In this document: piece by piece, positions 18,101 to 30,100 of the stretch
Layout of the letters: every line of letters starts with the position of its first letter
Numbering within the stretch: position 1 is the first letter of the stretch
Assembly: GCA_905221605.1 (NCBI GenBank)
Contig: CAJNDS010002812.1
Span: 913,001 to 962,905 of the forward strand
DNA length: 49,905 nt
Source of the DNA: Symbiodinium natans
Taxonomy: Eukaryota > Sar > Dinophyceae > Suessiales > Symbiodiniaceae
Reading direction: 5' to 3'
Program-made: the position numbers and the translations under genes
The notes under the pieces: generated by a model
What the model saw: the letters and a program-made list of their open reading frames with translations, nothing else
What the model was told of the DNA's origin: nothing
The model's database searches: none

Positions 18101-21100
18101 TGACTTCGACTGTCAGCATGGTCCGCAGCATGGTTTGTGTGCCACAGCCCCATTGGGGTTTCGGGGGTTGCGGGGGTTGCGGGGGGTTTGGGACTCGGAA
18201 TCTGGGAGCTAAATGGCTCCGTACCTGCTGCAACCCTTAGAACTGAAGAGAGATCCTCGTTTGCATCATAATTTGTGTCACCCTTTTTGGTGTAAACACC
18301 TAGCCCAGAGAGAAGCCATCTGCCCAGTTGCCAACGGTCCATGGACTGGAAGTGGCGCGGCGACCTTTACATGGCGACCAGGCTTGGGCCCTTTAGGGTT
18401 TAGGGTTTAACGGTTTAGGGTTTAGGGTTTAGGGTTTAGGGTTTAGGGTTTAGGGTTTAGGGTTTAGGGTTTAGGGTTTAGGGTTCAGGGTTCAGGGTTT
18501 AGGGTTTCGGGTTTAGGGCGCTAACCCCTGAAATCCTAAACCCTCAGCCCTCAAACCTGCAACCTGAACCCCAATCCCCACCTTCGACTCAGGGGCTTGC
18601 AGACTTAGACCTCGATCTACGCAACCCGAAGTAGCCACGCACACGTTTTGATTTTTTTAAAGACGGTTTTCTGGGTTGAGGGTGTAGAGTCCCTGAACAA
18701 CCTCCTTATTCTGAACAGAGCACGTCTCTTCACAGAGGACCGCAAAGGGGACCCTGTTCTCTGCCCGTACAACGCGCTTGCGAGTTGTATCTGGGTTTAG
18801 GGTTTAGGGGTTAGGCGTCACCTCTGGTACAGCCGGCCCGGTGCGTGAATCAAGCGCCTTGCCAGCCTCACAGATTCACAGATCAGCAATCATGCAGCCA
18901 CATCACAAATCACTGAAGCCACTACCGAGAGCAACCTTCATCCCCTCCAAAAAGGGGAACTGACATGGACTTTTACATAGGGTGCGAGGTTACTTCGCGA
19001 CGTGGAGAACGACAATCATTAATTTTTGGGGGATACCCAGTAGTTATAGGGAATATACCGTGAGGAGACAAAGATAGAAACCCGAAGCAGCAATGTTGCA
19101 GCTTGGCACTTGAAGGTCTATGGGCAGTCATAATTTGCATGCCATAAGAACCCAAAGACCCGGCCACAACCAGTTAAGGCAACAGTTGCCGGTCATAATA
19201 CAATACAATAAGGAATATAGCGTTTTATTGATAACTGGTCGTGAACATCCAAGTGGCTGCAGGGCCGACGTGCGCTCCATTGTGAACGAGATGGAGAGGG
19301 ACAAGTGCCGCTACCTTCACAAGGACCCTGCGGTTTCGAGTTGGGGGTTTGCAGGACTCGGCCGTTTGGCACGCTTCCGCCGCAAGTCTGCGGCATTTGT
19401 GGAGGCTCAGGGTTTTTAGATTTTACGGTTTAGGCTAACCTAAAAGTTAGCACTGCCGCACCTAGGACAAGGAAACGGGTGAATCGCATCGCGTGAAGCA
19501 GGGCGCTTGGAATGCGGGTTTGGCTCGCAGGACTTATATGACTTCAGGCTGAACATCCGAATTACAAGGAGGAGCCCCCTTCTTATACTAACTTTCGTTA
19601 AAGGACTAGTTTGGATCCCTATAGCCCAAGTTAGGGCCCTTGTATCTCTACTTATAGCCAGGGAGCCCCTCCCTGCACAAGTTGCTTGCAGGAATTTGCA
19701 TAGATAGGAAAACGCTCTCCGACCACGCCATGCCTCAGGGACCTTTTGTTGGCAATAACTGTACCAGTCTGTACTCCCGAAATCCAGGGTTGAAAGCTCT
19801 TTCAACCCCGAATCGTAGCCTCCCAAACAAAACCCTAAACCACACTGATGGGCCAAAGCTGCGAAAGCTTACAAGCAGTCTTCATGGGAAAGCAGAGATG
19901 GGAACTCTGCGGGCTTTGGCTGCCGTGCTTGGCGTTTGATGTTTGCTTATGCTGAGGTGGACCGAGTTAACTCAGGGCGAGCAGGTCGCTGAGATCACCA
20001 AGGCAGGGAATCTGTGCATGGCGGTCTTGGGGGGTGTGGGGTCTCAGGATGGTTTAAGGGGCTTTGGTCCTAAGGGTTTTTCGCAGCTCTCAAGCCTTCT
20101 TGTAACGGGGTATCAGGGGACGGGTGTAGGGCTCAGAGTGCCGGATGAGTGGTTACCACAACTCGGACCTGAAGGTGTTGATCCTTCTAGTAGGAGCACA
20201 GGGTTTGGGTTTAGGCTTTAGGGTTTGACGGTTGAGGGTCCACCCAAAGGCTCCTGTGTAGTGCCTCTTTTGTGTGGTATTACTGGAATCCCCTTGAACT
20301 AGCCGAAAAAAGGAACTACATGGGAGTCTTTAGGTACAGCTCAAGGCTCGAAAGAACTTTTGGGTTCTCGGGCGGCTGCATCATGTGTATCTGCGTTTAT
20401 ACGCAGTCTCGGCACAAGCTTATTAGTTGCCCAAAGCTGCCACACCATTTTGAAGTCCAGAAATTGTCGCATACAGCCACTCAAGGGAACCCCGCGAGAA
20501 ACCCCTGAGGTTGAAGAGGTGTACGTACTGCACGTAGTAACAAGCCCTTTCAGCCTCCTGTCTTGCGTCGGGAGGCCGTCCGGCAGTTCTCGCAGCGCGC
20601 CTACAAGCGCCTGAAGAGCTCGGTCTATGAGGCCGGAAATGTTTGGGGCCACGTGGCTTGAAAAAAGTGAAATTGTCAGTACTAGTATCGACAACGACCT
20701 CCATGGAAGCATCAATCTGCATCCTTTTTCCGGTTTGTAAAGGTTATGTTATACGATTGGGTAAGTCCTAAACCCTGAGCCCATTGCCGGATGAGGGTCA
20801 TACCCGATTCAAGGCCCACTTTCCGTGCAACACCAGACCTCTGCACTGTTTCGGCGTCAGCCGTCAGGCATGTCTGGACAAGTACTGGTGCAGAGCGAAC
20901 GTTCAGCAACCTGAAGCCCTCTAAGCCCGAGATTTCAACCGCAGCTTTAGCCCCTCCCTGACCCGAACATTAAAGCCTAAACCCTAAAACGAGACCTGAC
21001 ATGTGCCAGGATCGAAACGACATCGTGTGCCAACGCGAGAATCCCTTCTACGTAAACACTGCCGGTGCCTCACGAACCGGACAGTGGCTTTGACTGGGTT

Positions 21101-24100
21101 GAGGGCTTAGCTCAGGGTTTAGGGTGCATGGCTTCAAAGGACTAACAGGGCTTTTGGTTTCAGAGGGGTGCGGTTTTGGGTTTTGAGCTTAAGAAGGCTT
21201 AGGGTCTTGGGTTTGCGTGATTAGCGGCTGATTTGTCGCCGGTCTAGAGGAGAAGTACCTACGCCTCCTCTGATAGCGTGCAGCACTCTGAATGAGAAAC
21301 GGCAAGGCAAGCGGAAAGCCACGTAGCCGTCAACAATAGTGTACCTTTGTGAGTTCGTTGCCGAGCAAGTTACACCATCAGGGCCCATGACCGCAAGGCT
21401 AGAAAGGCACGAGCAAGTGTTGAGTTGAGGGTTTCGGTACATGTCGGTTTCTTTAGGTACGCTCTGCAGCAAGCAAGCGCCAAACCCCAAACCCTAAACC
21501 ATAAACCCCAAACCCTCAACCCTAAACCCTAAACCCTAGGTCCTGAACTTCCGCGATCGCCGCTACATGTTCAAGCGCAAAGCCGGAGCCCAACACATCG
21601 CGTTGCTGGTTGAAATTCGGGTTTATGGGTTAATAGGGGTTGAGGGGTAATTAAGGGTCTAGTGTAATTAGTGTTTATGGGTTGGGGGTTTAAGGTTTAT
21701 TGGTTTAGGGGTAAGGTTCTAGGGTTGAGGGTTTAGGACCCAGGGGTTTGGGCTGGAGTCTGCTTGTTTGTACCTGTGCCAGTTCTGGATGTTGCTGAAA
21801 ATGGCATGGCCGGGGATAAGGGCTATCTAGACCACAGCAACCACTTTCACAAGTGACTTGAGTACCTTCATACTTATTGCGCAAGTGCCTTCTTGAGGAT
21901 GTGTACGTGTATCGAGTTATGGCCACGCATGACTGCCAGCCACTTCGGCGTTTCAGGGATACTGTCCGTATTTGTGCCAGATTTGCGTCCAAGGTACGAG
22001 CACAAACTGGCTAGCATCCGGAACGCAGCATCTTGCACGTGCCGGATGGCTTCAGTTCGGGTCGGACATCATCAACCCTATTCTAACATACTGTAACATA
22101 CCCCAAAGTGCGTTTTTCCTACTGCCGGCGGCCACCAAGACGAAAGAGTGGAACAAGGCGCTGGAGAAGGCTGAAGAGAGCCCGAGTCCTCAGGGGTTTA
22201 GGAAGTTGTGGGGCTTTTATGCGGGGTTACAGGGTATAATGGCCATTCTGCAGGTAGTTACATGGTCCCTTAATATGGTCCCATACCTCCTTTAGGCAGG
22301 CGCAGAGGTGCCTCCTACAACTTGGGATGTTCCCCCTTGTACTGACAGTCCTTAGTGGGGATTATAACAGGGGGTAATTACAAAGGGTGCTAGAATCCCT
22401 ATCAAGGACTGGTAGCAGAAGGGGGAACATCCCAACCTACAACCCTAGTGCAGTTCTCGAAATTATGGTCCCTGATTGGGTGCACCTTGATACTACGGAG
22501 CCTTGTGTTTCAGGGCACCTCCCACGGCCATGTCGTAGGGAACCGACCATGCGCACTGCAACGGTCACGACTGAGATGTGTTCGCCTTTCGCACCTGTAT
22601 TTCCAACAACGCTGACCTAGAGCCCTGGGACCCCTAACCCGGACCAAAGTACTTCTGAGCTGAAATGTTGCGATTGACCTGCATCATGGGCTCTTGTTGG
22701 GCTGTTTTCTATTGCAGTCTATTCCGTATGCTTTGCTTACGGTGCAAGTACACAGCCCGTACACCGTAAACCCTTACAACTTGCTGGGTGCAACGGCACC
22801 CGGCCTCGCGCACGCATGTGGGTATTTGAGTAAGCACATGGGCAATCATCTGAATTTAGGTCCCTGTTTTTGGGATCCCCTATATTTGGCGTCACCCTTA
22901 TAACAACGTCCCAAAAAGGGACCCTAATTTAGAGAACTGCTCACATAGAACATGACTGAGTCTGAGACTCTGAGAACCTCCTGGAGTCCCCCCAAAGGCC
23001 CACCGAGAAGCCCCTGCAGCCCCTGAAGTCCGAGACCTTCAGCCCAAAGAAAAGGGGTTGGGGGGGGGTTCAATCAAGGTTAGGGTGTTTAAGGTTTAGG
23101 GTTTAGGGCTTAGGGCTTAGGGTTCAGGGCTTAGGGTTTAGGGGTTAATTAGGGTTTAGGGTTTAGGGTTTAGGGTTGGTTTAGGGAATGCATGGATGTC
23201 GTGCGATGGGGCTGGGCTGGCTTGCCTCGCCTGCCATCCTCACTGCCAAAGAGGCCCGGGCGCTGACAGTTTTGGAGGCCCTAAGCCCCAAACCCTCAAC
23301 CCTAAACCCTAAACCCTCAACCCTCACAGATCAGTAGTAGAATCCAAAACAGCCCGAAGACCTAACGCATGACCTAGTTGTTCTGTTTTGGCACCCTTTT
23401 TGTTCGGCACCTTTTAAAATTTATTGTTGCCACAGAATGCTAGGTAGGACCCTGGGATGCTCCACATTCCTTCGTTGACTTCGAGGAGGATCGGATTTAG
23501 GGTTTAGGGTTTAGGGTTTTGGGCTTAGGGCTTAGGGCTTAGGGCTTAGGGCTTAGGGCTTAGGGCTTAGGGCTTAGGGTTTAGGGTTTAGGGTTTAGGT
23601 ACATTTTTCAGACAGTACAAAGGGCCAAGCTGGTATGGGTATATAGTGCCTAATGTGGTTCCTTATCCTCATCATAGTAGCCTAACTTTCCTCAACAGCA
23701 GCCCGGCATCTGCAGGCTTCTTGACTCCCTTGGCCTGAAACTCAAATTCCCAAACCCTCAGGGTTTAGGGTTTGGGGTTTGGGGTTTGGGGTTTGGGGTT
23801 TGGGGTTTGGGTTTGGGGTTTGGGGTTTGGGGTTTGGGGTTTGGGGTTTGGGGTTTGGGGTTTGGGGTTTGGGGTTTAGGGAAATTCCCAAGCCCTCACC
23901 AAGCCCTGAACCCTGAATCTCCTGGAGGCAGTACTTGGTCCAAAGGAGCTGCGTCGGAAGCCGCCGGCCGCAGGGGACCAAGCGGGCCCGAAATCCTAAA
24001 ACCTGTACTTTGAAACAGCGGAGTAACATTTGACATATCTTTAATGGTACTTAAATTCAATGAGGAATATAGAAATACAGGGTTCAGGTGGGCTTAGGGT

Positions 24101-27100
24101 TGTGTCAGGATTTAGGGACGGCAGCGTTTAGGGTTTGATGAGTTTTGCGTCTTAAGGTGTTAAGGCTGGTTTGGGTTTGAGGGCTTATGGCTTGAGGGGA
24201 TTCAGGTTTTCAGGCCTAGGGATTTGAGGGGTTTCTCCAAACCGATGCCCACTACACACCCGAGATGCAAAACCTTAGGCCTCTGGAAGGCCTTAGGCTC
24301 GTGCAGGGCTTCGGGTTGAGTTTTAAGGACTTCAGGGGGCCTTCTGGGGCTTGCACTCCCTAAATCCTAAACCCTAAACCTTGAAGCCAACCCTAGACCC
24401 CCCCCCCCCAGAATGTGGCCGTGGAGCTGTAGGCATTGAACGTCGGCATTTCAACCCTTCAACCCTCCAACCCTTCAACCCTCCAACCCTTCGACTCTTC
24501 AACCCTTCAACCCTCCAACCCTTCAACCCTCCAACCCTCCAACCCTCTAACCCTCTAACCTAAACCTTCAACCCCTAGACCCCTAATCGCCTAATCCCCT
24601 AATCCCCTAAACCCCAAACCCTAAACCCTCAACCCCGATTTCTGAGGTGGGAGGTCCTTGGGGTGCCCCAGGGCCGCTTGGCTTTTTTGAGCATGGGGAT
24701 TCCTATCGAAGGCCCTCCACCCCTACCCCCTAATATTAACTAACCCCCCCCTACTATAATATAACAATACTGGTTGGTATGTAATGTTAGGGGGTAAGAG
24801 GGGGCTACAGTCACGTAGCACAGGTATTTGGAGCTCGTGTTGCAAGAAAAGGTGCCTTTGGGGGTCGGGGTTGAGTCGTTTGATACTCAAAACAAGGTTG
24901 GTTGCAGGGTCCTTAAGGGAGTGGTTAGGGGGGAAGCGGGGGGGGGGGGGGCGAGGAGATACTGAGGGCGCATTCCAAAACTGCGAGGAGTAGGGAGTAC
25001 CAGACAAATTTAGGCTTCCTTACCCCGACCTTCATCATTGCCCCCCCCCCCAATTCAAACCTTCAACACTTCTTCGCTTTTCCCGATGAAGACGTGTGAC
25101 GGATGCAACAGACAGCAAAAGGTTCCGGAGCTCAAGCTGCAGACCCGCAGCCTCGCACTCACTCATTCAATTGACTTTCGTACAAACTTCGCCCAAATTA
25201 AGCCCTACCTCCAGCAACCTTTTATGCAAGCGCAGCTGCGCAGCTTACTTTAATGTCTGGGAAGGCTTACCCTTGTTTCGAAGGTCCAAAGTCATGCTCC
25301 TGGCAACCCGAATCCCGAAAATGCTGAACCCGAAAGCCCTGACCCTCCAACATGAGCCCTGAAAGCCCAGAAGCCTTAAAAGAAAAACCGAGGTGCCAGC
25401 AGAGATGATATCAAGGTCGCCTACAGACGTTTGGCGCCATACTTGGAGCTAGCGGTTTAGGGTTTAGGGCCTAGGGTCATTTGCGGAATTTAGGTTGGAG
25501 GATCTACGGTTTAAGTGTGTATTGTTTTTTTCAGGGTGCAGATTTTGTGTGCTAGGTTTGGTAGGAGGAGACAGGATTCTGTACGCTCTAGTGTTCCGGC
25601 AAGATTGAATATTTGATTGACGTCTTATCTGCATCTAGCGTCTTGTTGCCTGCCGGTAAGAGAACCTGCGTGCGCTGGACATCTAATCTAATCTAGTCTT
25701 GCTCTTCATGCACTGCTTACTTGCTTGCGCTTCAGTTCCTTTGCGAAGCCGCAAAGCTGGCAGCGCATGTTTGCGACATTGGCTCATGCATCCTTAGACC
25801 CACAAGCATGTTGAACCGGAAGCCTAAGAGTCTGGCAGCAGAAGCCATGCACTCCCCAAAACCGCGCCTTTACCTGGAATGAGTCTTCTGAACCCTAAGC
25901 CCTCAAACCCGAGGAGCCGAACAACAAGTCTCTGCGAAAGAAAGGCCCTAAAGACCTCATCCATCGGTGTCAAAGCAGAGCGCCCACACATGGGGCTCGG
26001 AACCCTAAACGGCCCTAAACCTTTTCAACCCTAAGCCCCAAACCCCTAAGCCCTAAACCCTAAACCCTAAACCCTACTCTTGCTGAGGTGTAAGGGTTCT
26101 GTGTGTTGGGTTTACGGTGATGCGAGGCGCTGAAGTACCACCCAGATGTGGACAAGTCCGAGCGAGCTACCTCCCGATTCCAGGACCACCACTCTCCCCT
26201 CCCCCTTTCGGGTTTAGGGTTTAGGGTTTCGGGTTTAGCGGGTTTAGGGTTTAGGGTCCCAGTATCCGACAACGCCGAGATCAAGTGGGTTTTGGATCAG
26301 ACCTTGGGCTTAACCCCTAGTCAACCATCCACCCTCTCAACCCTGTCACCATACCCAATGTTTGACACTCCATGAGCAAACCCCAAACCCGCCGCCTACT
26401 ACCGGAGCCTAGACTAGTAAGTACCAAGATCCGCAGGACCCCTCTGCAAAGGAGTGGGGTTTGGCACTCAACATGGCAGCACCATAGCACTGAAGCCTGC
26501 ACAACTGTTCCTTACAGGCCCCCTGCTGATTTCCTACATAGTTTAGGGTTTCCGGCTTAAATCCGAGCGCCCTGATACCGGAAATAGTTGCGCATGGGAG
26601 GAGATTCAGGTTGCGTACAAGAAGATGGTGGCGGCCAGCATCTCGGCAGGAGGGCTTTGCCCGCAGTGTGCGCGGCATGGGTTGAGGGTTTGGGAGCTGC
26701 GGTCTTTCAGGGTCTTTTGACTGCTTGAGGGTTAGGACCTCTCGGGATGGTAGGGTTTGGGGGCTTGACGGGTTCAGGGTTCAGGGATCACTTGCACTGA
26801 AATTGAGGGGTTTGCACTCTTACGAGTTTTCCTGCAGGTCTGTGTTGCGTATAGGTCTGTAGCGGGCTCAGGAAGTCCCTCGAGCCCTCAGTTTCTTACA
26901 AGCCAAAGACCTGGATTAGTTTTTTTTTGAAACTCTTTCCTTCGAAAACCTGAAACCCCAACTCGTAAACCCTGAACCCTTCTAGTCTATAGAATCTATA
27001 CAACTCCTCAGTTTTGCCCCCAGATCTAAGAAGCTGCCCACAATGCTAAACACGTCCCCAAATTGGGGCTTACGACATTGGGTACCTTATTGGGGTCCTT

Positions 27101-30100
27101 ATCATAAGTGGATCCTCCAATTTGGGGTGTATATTATGGGCCCCTGATTATTGTAAACCCCCAACTGCTTTGCAAGAATCGATCCCTCTCAATTCCCAAT
27201 GCGGGATTATATATATATATATGGATAGATAGATAGATAGATGTATGTATGTATGTATGTATGTATGTATGTATGTATGTGTGTATGTGTGTGTATGTAT
27301 GTATGTATGTATGTATGTATGTATGTATGTATGTATGTATGTATGTATGTATGTATGTATGTATGTATGTATGTATGTATGTATGTATGTATGTATGTAT
27401 GTATGTATGTATGTATGTATGTATGTATGTATGGTATTGTATTGTACTGTACTGTACTGTACTGTATTGTATGTATGTATGCATGTTGCAACTTACCATT
27501 TCAAAATTGATCCTGGCTCAGAAACCATAGCGACGCGCGGCACTTAGCACGAAAAGTTATTCGGTTGTTTGGCGTACAGTGTGACTTTTGACCACGACTT
27601 GGGAGCTTGAAGAAGACGCTACTCAAAAATCGCTAGAATCCGGATTAGCTATGTTGCTTGTGCGGTTCCTTTTTGAATCCTTGCATAGTTTGGGGGTTTC
27701 GGACCTCTCCTTGACCCTAAGCTTCCGAACCCGCGTGACATTTCAAGTTTCAAGCCAGAGCTGACCTTAGAACCCTGAGTTCTGAAACATGTGTGTTTCG
27801 GGGTTCTATGAATAACGGGCACACTTTGCTAAAACACAGCTGTAAGGGTCCCAAGAGCGATGCGAACCTGAGTTTGAATGTCTTGCCCTTGTATATTGGG
27901 ATCGCGTCCTGTCAACCCTGAAAAGTCAGGCTCTTGAATGCGATGCTGAGGCGGATCACGTGGAGAGGCGCCACGCCAGCAGAAGCAATCCGAGAGGACA
28001 TTCATGGTGCAGCTTTCTGCAAGATCCCTGCTGCACATGTGAACGAGCCCAAGCGTGCGCAGAATGTTTGGATACTTGGCGAAAAGGGAGTGCGCGGCCT
28101 TGCTTAGGTTCTGCAGCATCCCAAATGCAAACCCTTGTCAGTGAGGCTGGGGCATGACACTGCAGCGAAGCCTCGAAACGAGAGCTCCCAGATTCTCAGA
28201 CAACAAACTTCGAAGCGGACTCTTGACATCTCAGACTCCCAACCCCCTGCCCAGGACCTGCTATATAGGTTATACCAGGCCCCCTAAGAAAAAACAAACG
28301 AACCTAAACCCTAAACCCTAAACTCTTCAAGAGGAGGGACAAGACTACACCAAAGACGGCGGCTGCAGGAGACCCTGCCTTTGATCTTCAGAGCGCGCCT
28401 CTGTCACCTAACCAGGCTATTAGGCCCTACTATCCCCATAGTCAACCCTTTAAAGGGCCTTGTTAAGGGGTTATAGGGTCAAACTGTTTAAGGTTTTTTT
28501 TTGTCTAACCCTGTAGGGTAAACCTTTTTAAGGGGTTAGAGGGTATAGTAGCCCATGCTGGAGCATACTCTCGAGACCCTCCAGATACTGAACCTCGCCA
28601 AGCTCTTCTCGCCAGAAGCCACGGGGGGGCACCAAGCGCTTGCCGATGCAGTATACGTACTTAGGGTTTAGGGTTTAGGGTTTAGGGTTTAGGGTTTAGG
28701 GTTTAGGGTTTAGGGTTTAGGGTTTAGGGTTTAGGGTTTAGGGTTGTTGTTTAGGGTTTAAGTATAAACACTTCTATGCACCCTAAACCTCGCAAGGCTG
28801 GAGTTGCTTGGGCTTAGGATGTACGGTTTTACCCCCGCGTTTTGGGGGTTTAGGGGCTAGGGTTTAGAGCTGGTTGAGGGTTTCAAAGTGCCGTGAAAGG
28901 AGTCCCGCGCGCGACCAAGCCACTGGATTCTTTTCGCATCTCCAAATGGCTTGATGCTTTGCTACCCTCGCGTGCCTTGCCTGTTCTGTGCGCGGGGTTG
29001 CGCCTGTATGGAAGTCAAGCACGCAACCTTTAACCGTGGGCCCTTGCGGGCCTGGGGTAGTATAATCCTTTTGCCGAATCTGAAAGGCTAACCTTGATAT
29101 CCCCTACTAGTAGGAAAACTGTATTTCGAAGCACAGCATCCTTGTTTGGTACCTAGCGTATCGGGTCTAGGGATTTGCGCTTTAAGCTCTTACGGTAGGC
29201 TGCTCGTGCAGGTTCGTGAGGTCTAGCTTCTTCAGAACACAAGCTCTATATGAGGGTTTCCGAGAATGGTGGTACGATTTTGGGGGGGTTTCTTTAAGGG
29301 GATTCTAGTCTATTTGGGGCAGAAAAGGGGGTACTTGTAGTTGGGAAATACCCATATCAAGCCTCGGGTTCTAGGTGAGACGGTCGCCTACACCACCATC
29401 TTCCTGATTCTGGCGCCCTACGTGGCTGGATTCTTCTACGGTCTCGCTGGGCTTCTCTCCAATGTCAGCCAAGGCCCAGAGGTAGGATTGAGCAGATTTT
29501 TTAATCTTCATTGCCCTGAATCCCCTGTATAATCCTTACAAAGCCATATCAATTTCATTTTCATAGGGCCCCCAAAACCTACCCCAAAAAAAAACACGGG
29601 GGCCTAAAGCCCTCGTGCACTCACACTAGCCCCTTCCCTAAACCCAAACGCCTAAACTTTGCACCCAGCCCAGAATCCTGTCAAGCCTTTCAAGCTTCAA
29701 GCCTCTGATGAGCTCTCATCGCTAAAAGGCCATGACCCTTGCCTTCTGGGCAGCCCAGTGGTGCCCTTTTCCCTTTGTTTTGGCTCAAGGTTCCCTTACA
29801 AAAAGTAGCCAACCCAAGAAAGAGGGTACGCCTGATTATAACAGAATTTAATGGTTACAATAGTTACTGTGCTGGGCTACCTAGCCTTCGAAAGGATGAC
29901 AAGTGAGCCCTCGACATCCCCGACGCTGGGCCGCGTGACGACGCGCCTTCGAGGACGCTTGATGAGCTGGCATGGCAGAGGGATGAGGGCTATTTGCAAG
30001 AGCGCAGGGTCTCTTTGCTAGGGTTTAGAACTTAGGTCTCAGGGTTTAGGGTTCTTCAAGCTTTATGGGTTTGGTTTCGGAAGGCTTTAGTTAGGCATGA

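Noticed and set aside
20341-20722. Minus-strand open frames of 99-124 codons
   Set aside because: They are antisense to POLE exon r14, whose plus-strand product matches Pol epsilon; no homology on the minus strand.
26263-26290. Exon-like SDNAEIKW between two J-domain exons
   Set aside because: The needed phase conflicts with the preceding exon, and the direct join RFQ|EIQVAY is what the J-domain requires.
27134-27547. Long overlapping open frames encoding tetrapeptide repeats on both strands
   Set aside because: They are pure translations of the GTAT/ATAC microsatellite.
27829-28119. Minus-strand frame of 96 codons with ordinary-looking amino-acid composition
   Set aside because: No family recognised, no splice context checked against expression, and it lies in introns of the nested gene; kept only as a note.
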